DNA from: Pseudomonadota bacterium
Lineage (GTDB): Bacteria; Pseudomonadota; Alphaproteobacteria; Rhodobacterales; Rhodobacteraceae
Assembly (NCBI GenBank): GCA_021779835.1
Contig: JAJXZX010000003.1
Coordinates: 118,161 to 182,160 of the forward strand
DNA length: 64,000 nt
Direction: 5' to 3'
A model generated the notes under the pieces. The model was not told the DNA's origin. It did not search any database and was given only the letters and a program-made list of their open reading frames with translations. A program made the translations under genes and the position numbers. Position 1 is the first letter of the stretch. Every line of letters begins with the position of its first letter. Positions 9,503 through 18,379 of the stretch are shown in pieces.

Positions 9503-10019
9503 GGGGATCTCCCTCGGGTTGCGCGGTCGGAGGGTAGGCGGAATGGGGCGGCAGGGAAAGGGGGCGGTCGCCGTTAACGCTTATGCAGGAATCATATGTT
9601 TATCATGCAGCAACGATATGCATGACGGCCGCATGCATCGCAGCAGCTTAGATGGGCGAAAACAGGCCCTGGCGGTGATGGTCAGGGCATATGCGAGGGA
9701 AGGAGACGGTGGGAATAGGACAAAGAGCAGGTTTCCCCAATGCCCACATCCGCGCGCGTGTCTTTTGCCCGTGCGATCTGGCCCGTTTATGCCCGCGCGG
9801 TGCGGACCGTGTAATGGTGGCGCTCGTGTGTGCTCATGGGGGAAATACCGGTTCGTCACCCTGGTGAGCCGGCTGGCGGGGCGGTATGAGGCCGTGGGTA
9901 AACGGCTGATGTTGCGGCCTCTCAGCCGGGATTGTCACCATCAGTTGGCGCGGGCGGGGCAGTTGAAGATGGATTACGGGCTGTAAAGCGGGCAGCCGGG
10001 CCGGATTTAGCGGGCGGGG
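9503..10019. other. 517-bp gene-free stretch
   Basis: The space between the divergent end of mtnP and the stop of the flavin reductase. Open frames exist on both strands (one on + from 9480 to 9986), but their translations match nothing I recognise, are rich in Arg/Cys/Met and show no ribosome site. It contains an inverted repeat, ATGCATG (9618-9624) and CATGCAT (9632-9638), and a possible hairpin near 9860-9883 around TCACC/GGTGA. No clear promoter or RNA gene could be assigned. Confidence 0.5.
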
Positions 10020-10628
10020 TCACGCCTCGCCGGGGCGCGTCATCTGGAAGAGGTCGCGCACGGTGGAATAGTCCTTGTAGCCAAGGCGGGCGACGGGGGC
10101 GAAACGGGTGACGTCAAAGCGCCCGTCGATAAGGCAATCGTCGCGCATATGGATGCCCACGACCTCGGCCAGGACGAGGAAGTTGGCGTTGCCCAGCAGG
10201 GGCACCACTTGCGTCAGGCGACATTCGAGGCTGGCGGGCGCGTTTGCGACGCGGGCGCAGGCGATGGTGGTGCAGTCGGCGCGCTCGACGCTGGCGAGGG
10301 CGAATTCGTCGGTGGTGGCGGGGTAGGCACCAGAGCTCGCGTTCATCGCCTCGCGCGCGGCGTATTCGACGATGTTGACGCAGAAGACGCCGCTGTCCTC
10401 GATGTTGGCGAGCGTGTCTTTGCCGCGCGGGCGGTCGGGCTTGGCACCGGTGGTGGCGAACATGATCTGCGGCGGCGTGTAGGCCACCGCGTTGAAGAAG
10501 GAATAGGGCGCGAGGTTGTCGTGGCCCGCGCTGGCGCGGGTGGAAATCCACGCGATCGGGCGGGGGGAGATGATGGCGCTTAACGGGTTGTGGGGCAGGC
10601 CGTGGCCGTCGGCGGGGCGATAGAACAT
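10020..10628 (-). CDS. Flavin reductase family protein
   Basis: FMN-binding split-barrel protein of the flavin-reductase/flavoredoxin type, 202 residues. It has the signature NPLSAIISPRPIAWISTRA near the N-terminus, then LAPYSFFNAVAYTPPQIMF and the DTLANIEDSGVFCVNIV stretch. Such proteins bind FMN and often reduce it with NAD(P)H or partner with monooxygenases; no partner gene is adjacent. It is transcribed divergently from the acetyltransferase at 10720. Confidence 0.9.
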   Translation of the reverse strand: MFYRPADGHGLPHNPLSAIISPRPIAWISTRASAGHDNLAPYSFFNAVAYTPPQIMFATTGAKPDRPRGKDTLANIEDSGVFCVNIVEYAAREAMNASSGAYPATTDEFALASVERADCTTIACARVANAPASLECRLTQVVPLLGNANFLVLAEVVGIHMRDDCLIDGRFDVTRFAPVARLGYKDYSTVRDLFQMTRPGEA

Positions 10629-10719
10629 GGGGGATCCTCAAACAGGTTTGAACCTGACCTAGCTGCGTGCTACCCGCGTTTCCAGAAGATTCGCGGGCGT
10701 GCCGAGGGAGGGCTGGCCG

Positions 10720-11205
10720 ATGTACCAGCTCGAAGAAGAGACCGAGGCCGACCTGTGGGAGGTTGAGGCGCTTTATGACCTTTGCTTTGCGCCGGGGCGC
10801 ACGGCGCTGTCGTCCTATCGGCTGCGCGATGGCGTGGCGAAGGTGGCGGAACTGTGCCTCGTGCTGCGGGAGGATGGCGTGTTGGCGGCGGTGATTCGCT
10901 ATTGGCCAGTGCGGGTGGCGGGCAAGCCAGTGCTGCTGTTGGGGCCAGTGGCCGTGCATCCGACGCGGCAGGGCGAGGGGCTGGGCGGCTATCTGATCCA
11001 CGAAAGCCTGACCGAGGCGCGGCGGCTGGGCTGGGGTCGGGTGATGCTGGTGGGCGACGCGCCCTATTACAGCCGCTTTGGCTTTCGCAAGCTTAACGGG
11101 GTGGTGATGCCGCCGCCGACCAACCCAGAGCGGGTGCTGGGGTATGAGTTGCGCCCCGGCGCTTGGGCGGGCGTGGTGGGGGACGTGACGCGTTGGGTTG
11201 AATAA
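10720..11205 (+). CDS. GNAT N-acetyltransferase, YhbS-like
   Basis: A 161-residue acetyltransferase. The acetyl-CoA site is in LGPVAVHPTRQGEGLGGYLI, and GDAPYYSRFGFRKL near the end is typical of the YhbS group. The ATG at 10720 is chosen because GAGGGAGG lies at 10704-10711, eight bases upstream; a GTG at 10699 is in frame but has no such site. Substrate unknown. Confidence 0.9.
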   Translation: MYQLEEETEADLWEVEALYDLCFAPGRTALSSYRLRDGVAKVAELCLVLREDGVLAAVIRYWPVRVAGKPVLLLGPVAVHPTRQGEGLGGYLIHESLTEARRLGWGRVMLVGDAPYYSRFGFRKLNGVVMPPPTNPERVLGYELRPGAWAGVVGDVTRWVE

Positions 11206-11258
11206 GCCGACGTTCATGGTCGCATTCCCGGAATTGGGACGGACGGAGGGGCAGCGGC

Positions 11259-11408
11259 ATGGTTCAACGAATTGCGGGTTGGCGTGACCCATCGCGGGGG
11301 GCGGAAAACGGGCACGCCAATCCGCAGGGGCTCAAGGCGATCCTTTGCTTCAGGGGATTGCTGCCGGGCGGGGTGAGACGCCTTGTAACCGAGGGCGTTG
11401 GTTCCTAA
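11259..11408 (+). CDS. Possible 49-residue small ORF
   Basis: An ATG at 11259 has a strong GGAGGGG site at 11245-11251 and opens a 50-codon frame ending at TAA 11406-11408, just before the EcsC-like gene. The product (MVQRIAGWRDPSRGAENGHA...) is basic and glycine-rich with no recognised domain. It could be a leader peptide or a chance frame; only the ribosome site supports it. Confidence 0.25.
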   Translation: MVQRIAGWRDPSRGAENGHANPQGLKAILCFRGLLPGGVRRLVTEGVGS

Positions 11409-11417
11409 TTGTTTCGC

Positions 11418-12179
11418 ATGGAAATCTCTGACGACACCCTGCCTGTTCCTGCCACTGTGCCAGCGGCGCAGATTACCGCGCTTGCCGTGCGTCAGGCGAA
11501 GGCTGGTGGGTTGGTGATGTCGCTGGTGAATGCGGCGGGAAGCCGGATCGAGAGCCGGCTGGAGCTGCTGCCAGATCATCTGAAAGACCGGCTGGAGAGT
11601 GTGACGGCGCAGGCGCTGGAGCGCAGCTATCGGCTGGCGGGCAAGACGGTGCGGGCGGGCGGGCCAAAGATCGGCGAGCGCGGGCATTTGGCGATGGCGA
11701 CACTGACCGGAGCGCTGGGCGGTTTTGGCGGGTTTGCCTCTGCTTTGGCGGAACTGCCGGTGACGGTGACGGTGATCTTTCGCTCGGTGCAGCGGATCGC
11801 GGCGGAGTATGGTTTTGACCCCGAGGACGAGGCTGTGCGGCTGGAATGTCTGCGCGTCTTTGGGTCTGGCGGGCCGCTGGCGCGCGACGATGGGGTGAAC
11901 ACGTCATTTCTGGGCGCGCGGGTGGCGATTACCGGGGGCACGTTGAACCGGGTGATTGCTGCGGTCGCGCCGCGCTTTGCGACGGTGTTGGGCGAAAAGC
12001 TTGCAGCTCAGGCGGTGCCCTTGTTGGGATCGGTCGCCGGGGCCGGGATCAACTATGCCTTCGTGTCCTATTATCAGGAAATGGCGCATGTGCGCTTTGG
12101 CCTGATGCGGCTGGCAGCGGTGCATGGCGCCGAGCCGGTGCTGACGGCGTTCCGCGCGGCGGTGGATGCGCGCGCCTAG
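11418..12179 (+). CDS. EcsC family protein
   Basis: A 253-residue protein with the EcsC domain, a helical, membrane-associated family of unknown biochemical role named after a Bacillus protein linked to an ABC exporter. The recognisable part runs from GHLAMATLTGALGGFGGF through LPVTVTVIFRSVQRIAAEYG to GSVAGAGINYAFVSYYQEMA. The ATG at 11418 is preferred to a TTG nine bases earlier. Its stop is two bases from the convergent cytochrome b561 stop. Confidence 0.88.
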   Translation: MEISDDTLPVPATVPAAQITALAVRQAKAGGLVMSLVNAAGSRIESRLELLPDHLKDRLESVTAQALERSYRLAGKTVRAGGPKIGERGHLAMATLTGALGGFGGFASALAELPVTVTVIFRSVQRIAAEYGFDPEDEAVRLECLRVFGSGGPLARDDGVNTSFLGARVAITGGTLNRVIAAVAPRFATVLGEKLAAQAVPLLGSVAGAGINYAFVSYYQEMAHVRFGLMRLAAVHGAEPVLTAFRAAVDARA

Positions 12180-12180
12180 A

Positions 12181-12681
12181 TTACTGCCCAGAGCTTTCCG
12201 ATTTCACCATGCGCATCAAAAGCCCATCGTGGCGGATGAACTGGTGATACAGCGCGCCCGAAGCATGGACGCCGATCAAGCCCAGCAGGCCAAGCGCCAG
12301 CACGTTGTGGACCACCGACATCGGGATCAGGTCGCCAAAATAGGCGACGAGGCCAGTGAGCGGGATCGCAATCATCACGGCATAGGCACACAGATGCACG
12401 AGGTGTGAAAGTTTTTCCAGCCACGGATCAAAGCCCTCGATCTCTGTCACAACGGGGTGGCGCAGACGCATAGCCATCCGCCAGACCACCAGCGCGAGAA
12501 CCAGCGTGCCGATCACCACATGCACGATGACGCCGGGGGTAAAGAAGAAATCGTTGGTGGTGATCAGGTAGTGCCAGCCGGGCAGCACCGAATAGGACAG
12601 CAGATACTGAAAGGTGATGAGCGCCATCATCGCCCAATGAATACGGATCTGGGCGGCGGCATATTCAGAGGCGGGAGGCAT
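12181..12681 (-). CDS. Cytochrome b561
   Basis: Four-helix membrane dihaem cytochrome that passes electrons between quinol and other acceptors, 166 residues. Histidines suited to haem binding lie in RIHWAMMALI (helix 1), VIVHVVIGTL (helix 2), LSHLVHLCAY (helix 3) and the last helix (VVHNVLALG, GVHASGALYHQFI). The ATG 12679-12681 follows an AAAGGACG ribosome site on the minus strand, so the start is well fixed; a longer in-frame start at 12783 lacks support. Confidence 0.93.
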   Translation of the reverse strand: MPPASEYAAAQIRIHWAMMALITFQYLLSYSVLPGWHYLITTNDFFFTPGVIVHVVIGTLVLALVVWRMAMRLRHPVVTEIEGFDPWLEKLSHLVHLCAYAVMIAIPLTGLVAYFGDLIPMSVVHNVLALGLLGLIGVHASGALYHQFIRHDGLLMRMVKSESSGQ

Positions 12682-12811
12682 CGGTCGTCCTTTGGCGTAA
12701 CACAGCAGACCGCGCGAGGTGTGAGGCGCAGTGCGGTCGATATGGCACTGCGAAGCTGGCAGCAACCTGACGGGATGACGCATCGTGAGGATTTTCAGAC
12801 GGGTGGCCGCA

Positions 12812-15073
12812 TCACGCCGTTTCGGTCTGGCTGGCGAGCCAGTCCATGATGGCCGGACGCACGGTTTGCGCGCCGTTGGCGGCGGCGGCGTCGATCACGG
12901 CGCGCGCCTCGACCAGGCTGACGCGGCGCAGCAGGCTTTTCACCGGGCCGACCGAGGCGGGGCGCATGGAAAGCGCGCGCAGGCCCATGGCGGCGAAGCA
13001 CAGCGCCTCGACCGGGCGGCCGGCATCCTCGCCGCAGAACGACAGGTGGGTCGAGGTCTCGGCGCAGCGCCCGACGATCTGTTCGATCAGGCCGAGAAAG
13101 GCCACGTTAAGCGTGTCATAGCGGCGGCGCACGCGTTCATTCTCGCGGTCGGCGGCAAAGAAGAACTGCTTGAGGTCGTTGCCCCCAATCGAGATGAAAT
13201 CGGCCAGTTCGAAGAATTCGCGGGGTGCGAAGGCGAGGCTGGGGGTTTCCAGCATGGCGCCGATTTCGACCGAGGAGGGCAGGGTGTGGCCCAGCGTTCC
13301 CTCGCGGTCAATCTCGCGGAGGAGGTAGTCGCGCGCCTCGATGAATTCGGCGAATTGCGCGATGAAGGGGAACATTACGGTTAGCGGGCCGCCGTTTGCC
13401 GCCCGGATCAGCGCCTGCAACTGCATGCGCAACACGCCCGGCTTGTCGAGCCCGACGCGGATCGCGCGCCAGCCCATCGCCGGGTTGGGCTCGTCCTGCG
13501 GTTTCATGTAGGGCAGCACTTTGTCCGAGCCGATGTCGAGCGTGCGGAAGGCGACGCGGCGACCTTTGGCGGCGGTGAGGACGCGCGAATAAAGCGCCGC
13601 GAGCTCGCCGCGTTTAGGCACCTGATTGCGGATCAGGAATTGCAGTTCGGTGCGGAACAGGCCGACGCCCTCGGCACCGGAGCCTTCCAGCGAGGGCAGA
13701 TCGGCCATCAGGCCCGCATTCATGTGCAGCGCGATGCGGGTGCCGCATTTTGTCTCGGCCGGCAATTCGCGCAGGTCGGCATAGCGCTCCATCGCCTTGG
13801 CTTGCATCGCGATCTTGTCACGGAAGGCGGCGGCCACGTTTTCGTCGGGGCGCAGGTGGACGATGCCCTGATCGCCATCGACAAGGATATGGTCGCCGTT
13901 CAGCGCCTCGGTGGTGATGCGTTCGGCGTGGATGACCAGCGGAATCGCAAGCGCGCGCGCCACCACGGCGGCATGGCTGCCAACCGAGCCTTCCTCCAGC
14001 ACGACGCCGCGCAGTTTGCGACCGTACTCCAACAGCTCGCCCGGGCCGATGTTGCGCGCGACCAGCACCGGGTTCAGCGGCATCGCCGCGCCGGTTTCGC
14101 GGCCCTGTCCGGTGAGAATGCGCAGCAGGCGGTTCGAGAGATCGTCAAGATCGTGCAAACGCTCGCGCATGTAGGGGTCGGGCACCTGATCGAGGCGGGC
14201 GCGGGTGGCGGATTGTTCTTTTTCCACCGCAGCTTCGGCGGACAGGCCGCGGTGGATGTCTTCCTCCATCCGGCGCATCCAGCCGCGCGAATTGGCAAAC
14301 ATGCGGTAGGCTTCGAGGATCTGGACCTGTTCGGTATCGGCGGTGCCCACCGAGGTCAGCAGGTCGTCGACCGACACGCGCAACTGTTCAATCGCCACGC
14401 CAAGGCGTTCGCATTCGGCAACCGGATCGTCGGCAACGGGGTTGGTAATCACGACGCGGGGTTCGTGCAGCCAGACATTCCCCTCGGCAGAGCCTTCCTG
14501 CCCAGTGCCGCCGCGGAACAACACCGGGTGCTGGTGGAGGGCCGACAGCGCCTCTCCCTCGCCAATGAAGGCGCCGAGTTCGGTCATTTCGGCGACGACC
14601 ATGGCAACGACTTCAAGGGCATAGACCTCGTCATCGGAGAATTGGCGCGCGGCTTTGGATTGCACTACCAGAACGCCGAGTTTCTCGCCCAGACGCTGAA
14701 TCGGGACGCCGAGGAACGAGGAATACAGCTCCTCGCCCGTTTCAGGCATGTAGCGGAAGCCTCGTTCAGCGGGGGCGTTGCCGGTGTTGATGGGATTGCC
14801 GGATTTCGCGACGCGCCCGACCAGCCCCTCGCCCAGACGCATCCGCGTTTTATGAACGGCTTCGGCTTTCAGACCTTCAGTCGCGCAAAGCTCCAGCGTT
14901 TCGTCGTCGCGGAACAGGTAGATCGAGCACACCTGGGTGCCCATCGAATCTGCAATCAGATGGGTGATGCGGTCAAGCCGATCCTGCGCCTGCCCTGGTT
15001 CGGCAAGGGAGTCACGCAAACGCCTAAGCAGTTTGCGGCTATCGCTTTCGCTTCGGTCGGCCATCGTCCCCAT
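12812..15073 (-). CDS. ptsP: Phosphoenolpyruvate-protein phosphotransferase PtsP (EI-Ntr)
   Basis: First enzyme of the nitrogen-related phosphotransfer system: it takes phosphate from PEP and passes it to an NPr/HPr protein. It is 753 residues. A GAF domain (about 20-165) is followed by the HPr-binding helical domain, the swivel domain with the phosphorylated histidine in GSVGSHAAVVARALAIP, and the PEP-binding barrel with SFCGEDAGRPVEALCF near the end. GAF-EI fusions sense glutamine or 2-oxoglutarate in other bacteria. It lies 27 bases downstream of lysC. The start could also be the ATG nine bases in (15062-15064). Confidence 0.95.
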   Translation of the reverse strand: MGTMADRSESDSRKLLRRLRDSLAEPGQAQDRLDRITHLIADSMGTQVCSIYLFRDDETLELCATEGLKAEAVHKTRMRLGEGLVGRVAKSGNPINTGNAPAERGFRYMPETGEELYSSFLGVPIQRLGEKLGVLVVQSKAARQFSDDEVYALEVVAMVVAEMTELGAFIGEGEALSALHQHPVLFRGGTGQEGSAEGNVWLHEPRVVITNPVADDPVAECERLGVAIEQLRVSVDDLLTSVGTADTEQVQILEAYRMFANSRGWMRRMEEDIHRGLSAEAAVEKEQSATRARLDQVPDPYMRERLHDLDDLSNRLLRILTGQGRETGAAMPLNPVLVARNIGPGELLEYGRKLRGVVLEEGSVGSHAAVVARALAIPLVIHAERITTEALNGDHILVDGDQGIVHLRPDENVAAAFRDKIAMQAKAMERYADLRELPAETKCGTRIALHMNAGLMADLPSLEGSGAEGVGLFRTELQFLIRNQVPKRGELAALYSRVLTAAKGRRVAFRTLDIGSDKVLPYMKPQDEPNPAMGWRAIRVGLDKPGVLRMQLQALIRAANGGPLTVMFPFIAQFAEFIEARDYLLREIDREGTLGHTLPSSVEIGAMLETPSLAFAPREFFELADFISIGGNDLKQFFFAADRENERVRRRYDTLNVAFLGLIEQIVGRCAETSTHLSFCGEDAGRPVEALCFAAMGLRALSMRPASVGPVKSLLRRVSLVEARAVIDAAAANGAQTVRPAIMDWLASQTETA

Positions 15074-15100
15074 CCGGTTGGCCCGGACGAAACGGCCCTG

Positions 15101-16339
15101 TCAGGCCGCCTTGTCCAGTTCAAAGGCATCATGGAGTGCCTGAACGGCGAGTTCCATATATTTCCGGTCTATCAGCACCGAAATCTTGATCTCGGAGGTT
15201 GTAATGACCTTGATATTGATGCCTTCCGCGGCAAGTGCCTTGAACATAGTCGCGGCAACACCTGCATGGCTGCGCATACCGATGCCCACGACCGAAATCT
15301 TGGCGACGTCGGTGTCAGCTACGAGGCCCTGAAACGCGATGGACCCCTTGGCCTTGGCGGCGTCAAGCGCGGTTTGCGCGCGTAGCACCTGATCGGTGGG
15401 GCAGGAGAAGGTCATGTCAGTGTGACCCTCTTCCGAGATGTTTTGCACGATCATGTCAACGTTGACGCCTGCCTCTGCCAGGGGGCCAAAGATCGCGGCG
15501 GCGATGCCGGGGCGGTCGGCCACGGCGAGAAGCGTCATCTTGGCCTCGTCGCGCGAATAGGCGACGCCGGAAACTGCTTTCGATTCCATGATATCCTCCT
15601 CGGCGCACACAAGGGTGCCGGAATTTTCGTCAATCTCTTCAAAGCTGGAGACCACGCGCAGGCGCACCTTGTAGCGCATGGCGAGTTCTACAGAGCGGGT
15701 TTGCAGCACTTTGGCGCCCAGCGAGGCAAGCTCCAGCATTTCCTCAAACGCGATCTTGTCGAGCTTGCGCGCCTTTTTGGCGATGCGGGGGTCGGTGGTG
15801 TAGACGCCATCCACATCGGTGTAGATGTCGCACCGCTCGGCGCCAAAGGCGGCGGCGAAGGCGACTGCGGTGGTGTCAGATCCGCCACGGCCAAGCGTGG
15901 TGATACGGCCCTCGGGGCTGACGCCCTGGAAGCCCGCGACCACGGCAACCTTCATTCCCTCGGCGAATTTCTGGTCGATATGCGCGCGCGGGATGTCGAT
16001 GAAGCGCGCGGCACCGTGGGCGGAGGTGGTGAGGATCGGCACTTGCCAGCCCTGCCAGCTGCGCGCCGGGACGTCCATTTCCTGCAAGCGCAGCGCCATC
16101 AGGCCCGCGGTGACGTTTTCGCCAGACGAGGTCACGGCGTCGTATTCGCGCGCGTCGTAAAGGGGTGAGGTTTGTTCGACCCAGCCGACCAACTCATTGG
16201 TTTTGCCCGACATGGCCGAGACGATGACGATCACGTCATAGCCACGCTCCACCTCGCGCTTGACCTTGGCGGCCGCGTTCTGGATGCGTTCGAGGTTGGC
16301 GACGGACGTGCCGCCGAATTTCATCACGAGAAGCGGCAT
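15101..16339 (-). CDS. lysC: Aspartate kinase
   Basis: Phosphorylates aspartate, the entry step to lysine, threonine and methionine. It is 412 residues when started at MPLLVMKFGGTSVANLERI (ATG 16337-16339), the conserved N-terminus. The kinase domain includes the TTLGRGGSDTTAVAFAA motif and DVDGVYTTDPRI; two ACT domains follow (from about residue 265), which normally give feedback inhibition by lysine and/or threonine. Together with thrC and metZ it represents the aspartate family in this window. Confidence 0.97.
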   Translation of the reverse strand: MPLLVMKFGGTSVANLERIQNAAAKVKREVERGYDVIVIVSAMSGKTNELVGWVEQTSPLYDAREYDAVTSSGENVTAGLMALRLQEMDVPARSWQGWQVPILTTSAHGAARFIDIPRAHIDQKFAEGMKVAVVAGFQGVSPEGRITTLGRGGSDTTAVAFAAAFGAERCDIYTDVDGVYTTDPRIAKKARKLDKIAFEEMLELASLGAKVLQTRSVELAMRYKVRLRVVSSFEEIDENSGTLVCAEEDIMESKAVSGVAYSRDEAKMTLLAVADRPGIAAAIFGPLAEAGVNVDMIVQNISEEGHTDMTFSCPTDQVLRAQTALDAAKAKGSIAFQGLVADTDVAKISVVGIGMRSHAGVAATMFKALAAEGINIKVITTSEIKISVLIDRKYMELAVQALHDAFELDKAA

Positions 16340-16431
16340 CAGACCCCCCCGCCGGATTGGGTGTATTTCGGAGGCTTCTTTATGCGGGGCGGCGGCGGGG
16401 TGCAAGAGGCGGGACGCCGGGGTTTTGTGGG

Positions 16432-17100
16432 TCAGTAGGGCATCGGCTGGCCGTCCCAGGTTTCAAAACAGCCGGTGGTGGCGGGGGAAAGCGCGGCGAA
16501 GCGGGCCGCAAGGCCGGTGGCGGCGGCTTGGGCGGTGATCGCGGCGGAGGGGCCGCCCATGTCGGTTTGCACCCAGCCGGGATGGTAGATGCCGACGGCG
16601 ATGCCCTCTGGCGCCAATTCGGTCGCGAGGTTGCGACCGAGGTTGAGGACGGCGGATTTGGAGGCGCGGTAGATCAGGCTGCCGCCGCTGGCACGGCTGG
16701 ACGAGGCCATCTGCGAGGAAACGATCGCGATGCGGGCGCCCTTGGCGCGGCGCAGGGCGGGAAGCAACGATTGGATGGTCAGGAAGACGGCGGTGACGTT
16801 GACGGCGAACATCTCGGCCCAAAGCTCGGGCGGATACCCGGTGGCGAGGGGTTGGTTGCGGTCGAGCAAGATCCCGGCGTTGCAGATCAGCATGTCCAGC
16901 GGCGCAGGGTCGAGTGCGGTGGCGAGGGCGCGGATTTGGGCGGGATCGGTCATCTCGCAGCGCAGCCAGCGGCCTTTGGCGGCAAGGGCTGCGTCGGGTG
17001 GGTTGCGGTGGGTGCCGATGACCGGCTCGCCAGCGGCGGCATAGGTTTCAAACAGTGCGCGCCCGACACCGCGGGTGGCGCCGGTAATCAGGGTGGTCAT
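16432..17100 (-). CDS. SDR family oxidoreductase
   Basis: Short-chain dehydrogenase/reductase of 222 residues. The nucleotide-binding motif TGATRGVG is at residues 6-13, NAG at 74-76 and the catalytic Y144-x-x-x-K148 in SLIYRASKSAVLN. The substrate is unknown. It is in the same direction as lysC and DUF1178, 24 bases below the latter. Confidence 0.93.
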   Translation of the reverse strand: MTTLITGATRGVGRALFETYAAAGEPVIGTHRNPPDAALAAKGRWLRCEMTDPAQIRALATALDPAPLDMLICNAGILLDRNQPLATGYPPELWAEMFAVNVTAVFLTIQSLLPALRRAKGARIAIVSSQMASSSRASGGSLIYRASKSAVLNLGRNLATELAPEGIAVGIYHPGWVQTDMGGPSAAITAQAAATGLAARFAALSPATTGCFETWDGQPMPY

Positions 17101-17124
17101 GGTTTGGCCTTTCGCGAGGGGGCT

Positions 17125-17574
17125 TTAGTTGGTTTTGCGCTGGGGCATGAAGGGCAGGGGGGCGACGGGAATGCCATCGTCCAACAGCGCCTTTGCCTCG
17201 TCAAAGCGCGCCTCGCCGAAGATCGCGCGTTCGGGGGCGTCGCCGTCGTGGATGGCGCGCGCCTCGGTGGCGAAGTTCATGCCGACATATTCCGAATTCG
17301 CCTCGACCTGCGCGCGCAATGCGGCGATTGCCGCCTCCATCGGGTTGGCGGGGGCAGACAGGGGGCGTTCTGGCGCAGGCGTGTCGACGGCGTTCGGGAC
17401 CGCGTTGCGCGCGGGGCGCACATTGGGGGCCATCAGTGATTTGGTGATCTCGGTCGAGCCGCAGTGCATACAACTGATCCGGCCTGACGCGGCGAGCGTG
17501 TCAAAGGCCGCGGCCGAGGCGAACCAGCTCTCAAAGCCGTGGTCGTTGTTGCACTTCAATGCGTAACGGATCAT
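17125..17574 (-). CDS. DUF1178 family protein
   Basis: A 149-residue protein of the alpha/betaproteobacterial DUF1178 family. It starts MIRYALKCNNDHGFESWFAS and carries a cysteine pair in SCMHCGSTEITKSLMAPNV, which looks like half of a small zinc ribbon. The ATG 17572-17574 is set by an AGAGGG ribosome site; a frame extending upstream to 17739 is not family-like. Function unknown. Confidence 0.9.
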   Translation of the reverse strand: MIRYALKCNNDHGFESWFASAAAFDTLAASGRISCMHCGSTEITKSLMAPNVRPARNAVPNAVDTPAPERPLSAPANPMEAAIAALRAQVEANSEYVGMNFATEARAIHDGDAPERAIFGEARFDEAKALLDDGIPVAPLPFMPQRKTN

Positions 17575-17659
17575 CGCGCCCTCTTTTCGACCACCCGGAC
17601 ACGGGCGTTTTGGACCGCTCGGCGCCGATCCCCAACACTTATGGACTTGGCGGCGGAAT

Positions 17660-18160
17660 TCAACTGGCTTCTTGCGAAGGCTCTGGGGTGGGACGAAGTG
17701 GCGCAAAGTTGCGCAACATTTCCGCCAGCTCTGGCTCATCGACTTTCAGCGCGGCCTTTTCCAGCGGGAACCATTTGCGGCGGCGCTGGCCCTTTTCCGG
17801 GAAGGCGTCGAGCAGGCGTTTCACCTTGATCGGATAGACATCGACCGAACAGGGGATGCCGCAATCCTCGCCCATGATCTTGATGTAGGGATAATAGCCG
17901 ATCCGCGTTTTGGCGGCAGCACCATCGACGCCCGCCTCTTCAAACGCCTCGCGCAGGGCGGATTGTGCGTGCGAAAGGCTTTTGATCGGCCAGCCTTTGG
18001 GGATGATCCAGCGGCCGGTATCGCGGCTGGTGACCAGCAACACCTCCAGCTTGCGGCCCGACATGCGCCAGCACAGACCAGCGACTTGCGTCGCGGTGTC
18101 GCTGGCCGCAAGCGCCTCGCCAAGGGGCATCTGAGGCCGGGATTTGCCTTCGATGGACAT
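17660..18160 (-). CDS. Nudix hydrolase
   Basis: A 166-residue Nudix enzyme, which hydrolyses nucleoside-diphosphate-linked compounds. The Nudix box is visible as GWPIKSLSHAQSALREAFEE followed by AGVD, with the REAFEEAG core intact. Preceding residues WIIPKG are typical. The substrate cannot be assigned; similar proteins of about this size include diphosphoinositol-polyphosphate-type hydrolases. Confidence 0.93.
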   Translation of the reverse strand: MSIEGKSRPQMPLGEALAASDTATQVAGLCWRMSGRKLEVLLVTSRDTGRWIIPKGWPIKSLSHAQSALREAFEEAGVDGAAAKTRIGYYPYIKIMGEDCGIPCSVDVYPIKVKRLLDAFPEKGQRRRKWFPLEKAALKVDEPELAEMLRNFAPLRPTPEPSQEAS

Positions 18161-18379
18161 AATAGGTTGATCCGGTTCGGTCCGGCTTACGCTTGGACTC
18201 GTGTGTTTAACTGCTCTGACACAAGATATAGCATGACTTTGGATATATCTCTAGTCCAGCAAGGGCGGATTTTCTACACGGTGCCTAGCATTTGTGTGAC
18301 TTTACGCTAGCTGCGAGGGGTCGCAGAATGGGCGGGTCCCTTTGTGCCGGGGGCAACCGATGGGGGCGGAGGCGGGCAG

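Noticed and set aside
9480..9986. A 168-codon frame covering the gene-free stretch
   Set aside because: It starts inside mtnP on the other strand, has no ribosome site and its composition is not protein-like.
13640..15385. Long open frame (581 codons) on the + strand
   Set aside because: It lies fully antisense to ptsP and the end of lysC; its His/Arg/Gln-rich translation is what the third-position GC of the real genes produces.
16357..17439. Glycine-rich open frame of 360 codons on the + strand
   Set aside because: Antisense to the SDR and DUF1178 genes; Gly/Ala/Asp repeats come from the codon bias of the opposite strand.
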